Below, in pieces: positions 59,144 through 64,000 of a DNA stretch of 64,000 nucleotides. The notes under the pieces were generated by a model. The model was not told where the DNA came from. It saw only the letters and a list, made by a program, of their open reading frames with translations, and made no database searches. Numbering within the stretch: the stretch's first letter is position 1; each line of letters opens with the position of its first letter. The DNA is from Bradyrhizobium sp. SZCCT0231 (lineage in GTDB: Bacteria > Pseudomonadota > Alphaproteobacteria > Rhizobiales > Xanthobacteraceae): positions 434,001-498,000 of the forward strand of contig NZ_JAFCKP010000002.1 of assembly GCF_018130245.1 (NCBI RefSeq), in the 5' to 3' direction. The position numbers and the translations under genes are program-made.

Positions 59144-59274
59144 CTGTCATTCCGGGGCGCGCCACTGGGCGCGAGCCCGGAATCCATTGCGCTGCAGAGT
59201 CTGCCGTTAGATGGATTCTCAGGTGCGCAATTGCGCACCGTAGCTCATCGCTTCGCGATGCCCCGGAATGACAG
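59144..59274. repeat. paired CATTCCGG palindrome, reversed insert (family A, copy 7)
   Basis: The ends CTGTCATTCCGGGGCGCG and ATGCCCCGGAATGACAG are inverted. The module GGTGCGCAATTGCGCACC here sits in the right arm, so the unit is a mirror image of copies 2 and 6. It lies between the ABC ATPase and M81 genes. Confidence 0.88.
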
Positions 59275-59282
59275 CGGAGAGA

Positions 59283-60932
59283 CTACGCGCTGGCCCCCAC
59301 GCCTTCCGCCACCGGCCGGAAATTCGCAAAGTCCCAGTTGCGTCCCGGCGCCGCATCCAGCAGGGCCTTGGTGTAGGCCTCCTTCGGATGCGTCAGCACT
59401 TCGGCGGCCGGTCCCTGCTCGACGACGCGGCCGTGCTGCATCACCACGACCTCGTCGCAGATTTGGGCTGCGACGCGCAGATCGTGGGTGATGAACAGGA
59501 TGGCGATACCGAGCCGCTTCTGGATCTCGTCGAGCAGCTCCAGCACCTGAGCCTGTACCGAGACGTCGAGCGCGGAGACTGCTTCGTCCGCGACCAGCAC
59601 GTCGGGATCGAGCGCGAGCGCTCGCGCGATCGCGATGCGCTGGCGCTGGCCGCCGGAGAACTGGTGCGGATAGCGCGACACCGCATCGGCCGGCAGGCCG
59701 ACGAGCTCGAGCAGCTCGCGGGCCCGCTTCATCGCGTCGGCGTGCGCGACGCCGTAGTTGATCGGGCCCTCCGCGATGCTCTCGCCAACCGTCACGCGCG
59801 GGTTCAGCGAGCGGTAGGGATCCTGGAACACGATCTGGATCTTCTGGCGGTGCGGCTGCAGCAGGCGGCGCGAGATGTCGGCGATCTCACGGCCGGCGAG
59901 GCGCACGCCGCCGGAGGTCGGATCGATCAGGCGGACGATGCAGCGCGCCACCGTCGACTTGCCCGAACCGCTTTCGCCGACGATGCCGAGAGTACGGCCC
60001 TTGCGCAGCGTCAGCGTGACCTTGTCGGCGGCGACGACCTCGCGGCCTTTGCCGAAGAAAGCGCGCTCCTTGTAGACCTTGCTGAGCTCGTTGGCCTCCA
60101 GCACCACCGGCTCGCGGGTCTCCTCGCGCGGCTGCCGCGGCACCAGGCTCGGCACCGAGGCGAGCAGGTTGCGGGTATACTCCATGGTCGGGTTGCGCAG
60201 CACGGTCTCGAGCGGACCGGTCTCGACCAGGCGGCCCTGCCGCATCACCGCGACGCGATCGGCGATCTCGGCGACCACGCCCATGTCATGGGTGATGAAC
60301 AGCACGGCGGTGCCGTGATCGCGCTGGAGGTCGCGGATCAGGGTCAGGATCTGCTTCTGCGTGGTGACGTCGAGCGCGGTGGTCGGCTCGTCGGCAATGA
60401 GGAGCTTCGGCTCCAGCACCAGCGCCATCGCGATCATGATGCGCTGGCGCTGGCCGCCGGAGAGGCGGTGGGGGTAGGAGGCGAAGATGCGCTCGACCTG
60501 GGGCAGGCGGACCTGCTCCATCATGTCGAGAATGCGCTTCTTCCTCGCCTTCGCGTCGAGATTGGTATGGGCGCGCAGCACCTCGTCGATCTGGCGGCCG
60601 ACCGGCACCACCGGATTGAGCGCGGTCATCGGCTCCTGGAAGATCATCGCCATCTGCGTGGCGCGGAGCTGGCGCAGGCGGCGGTCGGTCGCGGTGAGCA
60701 GCTCCTCGCCGACCAGCTTGATGCTGCCGCCGGTGGGAACCAGCGTGCCTTTCGGCAGCAGGCCCATCGTGGTGAGCGAGGTCACCGACTTGCCAGAGCC
60801 GCTTTCGCCGACGAGGCACAGCGTCTCCCGCTCGCGCACCTGGATCGAGATGCCGTCGATGATGTTCGCGCCCTTCGGTTTCTTGCCGACGGACACGACG
60901 AGGTTGTTGATGTCGAGGATGGTGTTGGTCAT
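59283..60932 (-). CDS. dipeptide/oligopeptide ABC transporter, fused double ATPase (DppD-DppF)
   Basis: A 549-residue protein with two full ATP-binding domains in one chain. Domain 1 has Walker A GESGSGKSVTSL, signature LSGGQRQRIMIA and Walker B LLIADEPTTALD; domain 2 (from residue 275) has GESGSGKSTVARC, FSGGQRQRIAIA and VLVADEAVSALD. Both keep their catalytic residues, and both end with the oligopeptide-type C-terminal tail (for instance GPAAEVLTHPKEAYTKALL). It powers the DppBC permeases upstream. A family A repeat separates it from dppC. No substrate-binding protein is in the window. Confidence 0.93.
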   Translation of the reverse strand: MTNTILDINNLVVSVGKKPKGANIIDGISIQVRERETLCLVGESGSGKSVTSLTTMGLLPKGTLVPTGGSIKLVGEELLTATDRRLRQLRATQMAMIFQEPMTALNPVVPVGRQIDEVLRAHTNLDAKARKKRILDMMEQVRLPQVERIFASYPHRLSGGQRQRIMIAMALVLEPKLLIADEPTTALDVTTQKQILTLIRDLQRDHGTAVLFITHDMGVVAEIADRVAVMRQGRLVETGPLETVLRNPTMEYTRNLLASVPSLVPRQPREETREPVVLEANELSKVYKERAFFGKGREVVAADKVTLTLRKGRTLGIVGESGSGKSTVARCIVRLIDPTSGGVRLAGREIADISRRLLQPHRQKIQIVFQDPYRSLNPRVTVGESIAEGPINYGVAHADAMKRARELLELVGLPADAVSRYPHQFSGGQRQRIAIARALALDPDVLVADEAVSALDVSVQAQVLELLDEIQKRLGIAILFITHDLRVAAQICDEVVVMQHGRVVEQGPAAEVLTHPKEAYTKALLDAAPGRNWDFANFRPVAEGVGASA

Positions 60933-60949
60933 GCCGCAGAACTCTCGCT

Positions 60950-61056
60950 CGTCATTCCGGGGCGCGCGTTAGCGCGAACCCGGAATCCATTGAGCCGCAA
61001 TCCAAGTGGTGAAATGGATTCCGGGTTCGCGCCAAGGGGCGCGCCCCGGAATGACG
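60950..61056. repeat. paired CATTCCGG palindrome (family A, copy 8)
   Basis: CGTCATTCCGGGGCGCGCG and GCGCGCCCCGGAATGACG are inverted ends; between the two hairpins are CCATTGAGCCGCAATCC and AAGTGGTGAAATGG. It starts 17 bp ahead of the ATPase ATG and ends 12 bp from the dppC stop, inside the transporter operon. Confidence 0.88.
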
Positions 61057-61068
61057 GTGCTACTCGCC

Positions 61069-61956
61069 TCACTTGCCCTCCCGCTGCTTCATGCGCGGAT
61101 CGAGGGCGTCACGGGCGGCGTCGCCGATCAGGTTGATGCTGAGGATGGCGATCGAGAGCAAAAGGCCCGGCCAGAAGATCAGCGAGGGCTTGATCTGGAA
61201 GTACTGGCGGCCCTCGGCCATGATGTTGCCCCAGGTCGGCGTCTCCGGCGAGATGCCGGCGCCGAGGAAGGAGAGGATGGCCTCGGTGAGGATCGCGGAG
61301 GCGCAGACATATGTGCCCTGGACGATCAGCGGCGCGATCGTGTTCGGCATCAGATGGCGCCACATGATCTTCGGCAGACTGGAGCCGACCGAGATCGCGG
61401 CCTCGACGTAAGGCTCCTCGCGCGCCGACAGCACGACGGAGCGAACCAGTCGCGCCACGCGCGGGATCTCCGGAATGGTGATCGCGATCAGCACGGTCCA
61501 GAGGCTGGCGCCGGACAGCGACACCACGGCGATCGCGAGCAGGATGCTCGGCATCGCCATCAGGCCGTCCATGACGCGCATCAGGACGGAATCGACCAGC
61601 TTGAAGAAGCCGGAGACGAGGCCGATCGCGAGCCCGATGGCGATCGACAGGATCGCCGAGCCGATGCCGATCAGAAGCGAGATGCGGCCGCCATAGATCA
61701 CGCGCGACAACAGGTCGCGTCCGTAGGCGTCGGTACCAAGCAGGAATTGTGCGGAAGAGGGCTTGAGCCGCTGCGACGGCGCAAGCTGGATCGGATCATG
61801 CGGCGCGATCAGCGGCGCGAGGATCGAGATCACCACGACCAACGTGAGCAGGACCGTCGCGGTCGCGATGATCGGCGTCGAGGTGAGGAAGCCGAATCGC
61901 GGCCGCAGCGGCGACGTGATCGGGATGGACGACTGGGGAAGGGTATCGACCGACAT
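61069..61956 (-). CDS. peptide ABC transporter permease, DppC-like
   Basis: A 295-residue permease of the BPD_transp_1 type with about six membrane segments. The N-terminal segment (IIATATVLLTLVVVISILAP) is followed by the OppC-type LIAPHDPIQLAPSQRLKPSS and GTDAYGRDLLSRVIYGGRIS; the EAA loop is VEAAISVGSSLPKIMWRHLM. I start it at the ATG at 61956; an upstream in-frame ATG adds a Ser/Thr-rich stretch that overlaps dppB. It follows dppB by 19 bp. Confidence 0.92.
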   Translation of the reverse strand: MSVDTLPQSSIPITSPLRPRFGFLTSTPIIATATVLLTLVVVISILAPLIAPHDPIQLAPSQRLKPSSAQFLLGTDAYGRDLLSRVIYGGRISLLIGIGSAILSIAIGLAIGLVSGFFKLVDSVLMRVMDGLMAMPSILLAIAVVSLSGASLWTVLIAITIPEIPRVARLVRSVVLSAREEPYVEAAISVGSSLPKIMWRHLMPNTIAPLIVQGTYVCASAILTEAILSFLGAGISPETPTWGNIMAEGRQYFQIKPSLIFWPGLLLSIAILSINLIGDAARDALDPRMKQREGK

Positions 61957-61975
61957 GTGTGTTCTTATCCTTGCC

Positions 61976-62917
61976 TCAGTACCGGATCCGGGGATCGAGC
62001 AGGGTGTAGGCGACGTCGATGAGGAGATTGACGACGACATAGATCAGCGACGTCAGCAGGATCATCGCCTGGATCACCGGGTAGTCGCGCGCCAGCACCG
62101 CATCCACGGTGAGGCGGCCGATGCCGGGGATGTTGAACACGCTCTCGGTGACGACGACGCCGGAGATCAGCAGCGCAAAGCCGGTGCCGATCACCGTGAT
62201 CACCGGCACGGCGGCGTTGCGCAGCGCATGCCGCATCATCACGGCAACCTCGTTGATGCCTTTCGCGCGCGCCGTTCGCACGTAATCTTCGCCGAGCACG
62301 TCGAGCATCGCCGCGCGCGTCATGCGCGCGATCAGCGCGATGTAGATGAAGGACAGGGCACAGGTCGGCAGGATCATGCGCTCGAAGAACGGCCCGAAGC
62401 CGTTGAAGATGCTGCGGAAGCCCTGCACCGGCACCCAGCGCAGGTCGATGGCGAAGACCTGGATCAGGACATAGCCGACCACGAACACCGGCACCGAGAA
62501 GCCGAGCACGGACAGGCCCATCACGAAGCGGTCGATCCAGGTGCCGTGCTTCCAGGCCGCGATCACCCCCAGGGGAACGGCGACGATCACGGCGAGGATG
62601 ATGGTCGACAGCGCGATCGAGATCGACGGCTCGACGCGCTGGCCGATCATCTTCATCACCGGCAGGTTGGAGATCAGCGAGGTCCCGAGGTCGCCGTGCA
62701 GCAGCTTGTTCACCCAGGTGATGAACTGCACGATCAGCGGCTCGTTCAAGCCGAGCGAGGTGCGGATGCGCTCGAGCCGTTCCGGCGTCGCATTGTCGCC
62801 GGCGAGAATCGCGGCGGGATCGCCGGGCGTCAGCCGCAGCAGCAGGAACACGAACAGCGCGACGACGCCCATCACGGGCACCGCGGCCAGAACGCGGCGA
62901 ATAAGATAACCCAGCAT
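61976..62917 (-). CDS. peptide ABC transporter permease, DppB-like
   Basis: A 313-residue permease with six membrane segments. It starts MLGYLIRRVLAAVPVMGVVA, and has LRLTPGDPAAILAGDNATPE and ERIRTSLGLNEPLIVQFITW, typical of DppB/OppB, with the EAA loop in YVRTARAKGINEVAVMMRHA. With DppC and the double ATPase it forms the transporter core. It is 178 bp behind the DadA-like gene; nothing in that gap encodes a binding protein. Confidence 0.92.
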   Translation of the reverse strand: MLGYLIRRVLAAVPVMGVVALFVFLLLRLTPGDPAAILAGDNATPERLERIRTSLGLNEPLIVQFITWVNKLLHGDLGTSLISNLPVMKMIGQRVEPSISIALSTIILAVIVAVPLGVIAAWKHGTWIDRFVMGLSVLGFSVPVFVVGYVLIQVFAIDLRWVPVQGFRSIFNGFGPFFERMILPTCALSFIYIALIARMTRAAMLDVLGEDYVRTARAKGINEVAVMMRHALRNAAVPVITVIGTGFALLISGVVVTESVFNIPGIGRLTVDAVLARDYPVIQAMILLTSLIYVVVNLLIDVAYTLLDPRIRY

Positions 62918-63095
62918 GCACTATCTCCGGCTGCGGAACTTGTGGGGGCTCGAGGCGCCCGTGAATTCTGTCGTGTCTATCATGCCTATCACTTGGGCTG
63001 AAAAGCCCGCCCGGAGATGCCGTCCTCTCGGGGCAAATTGTGTGCCAAGGGCTGCGCTGTAGCAAGAGGCCGGCATGTCCCCGGCGCCGACCAAC

Positions 63096-64000
63096 TCAGG
63101 ATGCATGTCGCAGTTCACGCTCAACCCCTAGTGAAGGCACGGTCGGCGGCGCATTGAGCCCGCGCCAGCCGTCGATCGTCTGGGCAATCATCTGCGCCGT
63201 CGCCGCCGACAGAGTCCAGCCGAGATGGCCGTGGCCGGTGTTGAAGAACACGCCCGGTATCCGCCCGGCGCGCACCACCGGCATCATGTTCGGCATCATC
63301 GGCCGCAACCCGGCCCAGGGCACGACGCGCGACGTTTCGACGGCGGGGAAGTTGCTGCGCACCCAGTCGATCAGCGGCTGCACGCGGTCGGCGCGGATGT
63401 CGCGATTGAAATCGTTGAACTCGGCGGTGCCGGCGACGCGAAACCGATCCGCCCCGAGCCGGCTGGTGACGATCTTGGCGGCCTCGTCGAGCAGGCTCAC
63501 GGTCGGGGTGGCGTTGCGGCTCTCGGCGGTGTCGAGCTGCACGGTGATCGAGTAGCCCTTCACCGGATAGACGTTGACGCGCTCGTCGAGCAGCGCAGCG
63601 AAATGACGGCTCGCAACGCCCGCACAGACCACGATGCCGTCCGCCTTCAGCATGCCGCGCGGGGACGCGACAGCATCGCTCGCGGCAAGATCGGCCCAGC
63701 CGATGGCGAAGCCGCTGCCGGCACGTGCGATCGAGTCGATATTGGCTTCGTGGATGAAGGTCGCGCCGCGCCGCTTGCAGGCTTCGGCCAGCCCGCGGGT
63801 GAACTTGTGGATATCGCCGGTCGCATCCGACGGCGTGTAGAAGCCGCCATAATAGTCCTTGCGCAGTGTCGGCTCGATGCTGCGGATTTCCTCCGGCGTC
63901 ACCGGGCGGCGATCGAGACCGCCTTCCTGCAGCAGCGCGTTGACGCGCAGACCGGATTCGAAACCATTCTTGTCGTGGTAGATGTGAAGGATACCGCGGC
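63096..64000 (-). CDS. D-amino-acid dehydrogenase-like FAD oxidoreductase (DadA), C-terminal part
   Basis: The reading frame enters from the right edge; about 301 residues are seen and the FAD-binding N-terminus lies outside. The visible part has LLQEGGLDRRPVTPEEIRSI, YYGGFYTPSDATGDIHKFTR, VVCAGVASRHFAALLDERVN, VYPVKGYSITVQLD, WAGLRPMMPNMMPVVRAGRI and GVFFNTGHGHLGWTLSAATA, the typical DadA/DAO-type C-terminus. An internal GTG at 63902 looks like a start but the homology continues upstream of it. It should oxidise D-amino acids. Its place ahead of the peptide transporter suggests use of D-residues from imported peptides or cell-wall fragments. Confidence 0.85.
   Translation of the reverse strand, partial: RGILHIYHDKNGFESGLRVNALLQEGGLDRRPVTPEEIRSIEPTLRKDYYGGFYTPSDATGDIHKFTRGLAEACKRRGATFIHEANIDSIARAGSGFAIGWADLAASDAVASPRGMLKADGIVVCAGVASRHFAALLDERVNVYPVKGYSITVQLDTAESRNATPTVSLLDEAAKIVTSRLGADRFRVAGTAEFNDFNRDIRADRVQPLIDWVRSNFPAVETSRVVPWAGLRPMMPNMMPVVRAGRIPGVFFNTGHGHLGWTLSAATAQMIAQTIDGWRGLNAPPTVPSLGVERELRHAS

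Noticed and set aside
59268-61136. Open frame of 622 codons opposite the double ATPase
   Set aside because: The minus-strand frame has two complete sets of Walker and signature motifs; the plus frame is its complement.
61763-63001. Open frame of 412 codons opposite the peptide permeases
   Set aside because: Its His/Asp/Gln-rich product is the typical shadow of hydrophobic minus-strand genes.
63096-63902. Complete short oxidoreductase starting with GTG at 63902
   Set aside because: The frame continues with DadA-like sequence (FESGLRVNALLQEGG) to the right edge, so the gene is truncated by the window, not short.

Overview
The window is GC-rich alphaproteobacterial chromosome. It has a CIRCE-controlled groESL pair, an Usg-family gene, a perfect FixK/FNR-type box, a CtrA-type box, several regulator/transporter cassettes and many short palindromic repeats of the kind seen in Bradyrhizobium and its relatives (Nitrobacteraceae). 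I infer Bradyrhizobium or a close neighbour. There is no phage, no transposase-bearing IS and no CRISPR array. All calls come from reading the sequence; no database search was run.

Layout. 1-9.5 kb: a DUF4189 fragment, DUF2000, a FixK-box-preceded AdhP-type alcohol dehydrogenase followed by a GH4 glycosidase, an ArsR/SRPBCC/GFA operon divergent from a TetR/HlyD/ABC exporter operon, and a membrane class III cyclase. 9.5-18.8 kb: a GntR/MFS/Tat-exported amidohydrolase cassette, PhzF, DUF488 and DUF72, two small unknown exported or membrane proteins, and a GT2-GtrA plus GT39 pair. 18.8-26.8 kb: a CHASE2 cyclase with a FecR-like partner that carries an EF-hand loop, a Tlde1/DUF2778 cell-wall enzyme behind a CtrA box, and two divergent regulator/enzyme pairs (GlxA-type with dienelactone hydrolase; LysR with isochorismatase). 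26.8-32.1 kb: two tandem degenerate tRNA-like sequences ahead of a soluble slipin, signal peptidase I, a GIY-YIG nuclease gene enclosed by inverted palindromic repeats, and groESL. 32.4-42.8 kb: Usg, a SPINDLY-like TPR glycosyltransferase, a cupin with a histone-like tail, a rhomboid protease, LysR/solute-binding protein/threonine aldolase, a NupC transporter and an MFS exporter.

42.9-48.5 kb holds the most coherent poorly understood system: one minus-strand operon of circularly permuted ATP-grasp, alpha-E, transglutaminase-like protease, CMD/AhpD-like protein, Anbu (proteasome-like peptidase) and an SDR. These are the parts of a predicted peptide-synthesis or tagging and degradation pathway. 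48.7-53.7 kb: MoaB/CinA-like protein, a phosphoribosyltransferase, an unrecognised 205-residue protein, a short MetE-like methyltransferase, a NahD-like isomerase and a quinone oxidoreductase. 53.8-64 kb, nearly all on the minus strand: crotonase, amidase, M20 and M81 hydrolases, a peptide-type ABC transporter (fused ATPase plus two permeases, no binding protein in view) and a DadA-like oxidase running off the end; together these suggest uptake and breakdown of a peptide or amide compound.

Two themes stand out. First, a family of elements ending in GTCATTCCGG...CCGGAATGAC occurs at eight loci, usually as 80-165 bp paired palindromes; at 29555-29949 the same ends enclose a GIY-YIG nuclease gene, which looks like a parent element with MITE-like derivatives. 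Second, three regulators in the first 10 kb (ArsR, TetR, GntR) have a promoter and operator placed so that transcription should begin at or next to the ATG, suggesting leaderless autoregulated mRNAs.
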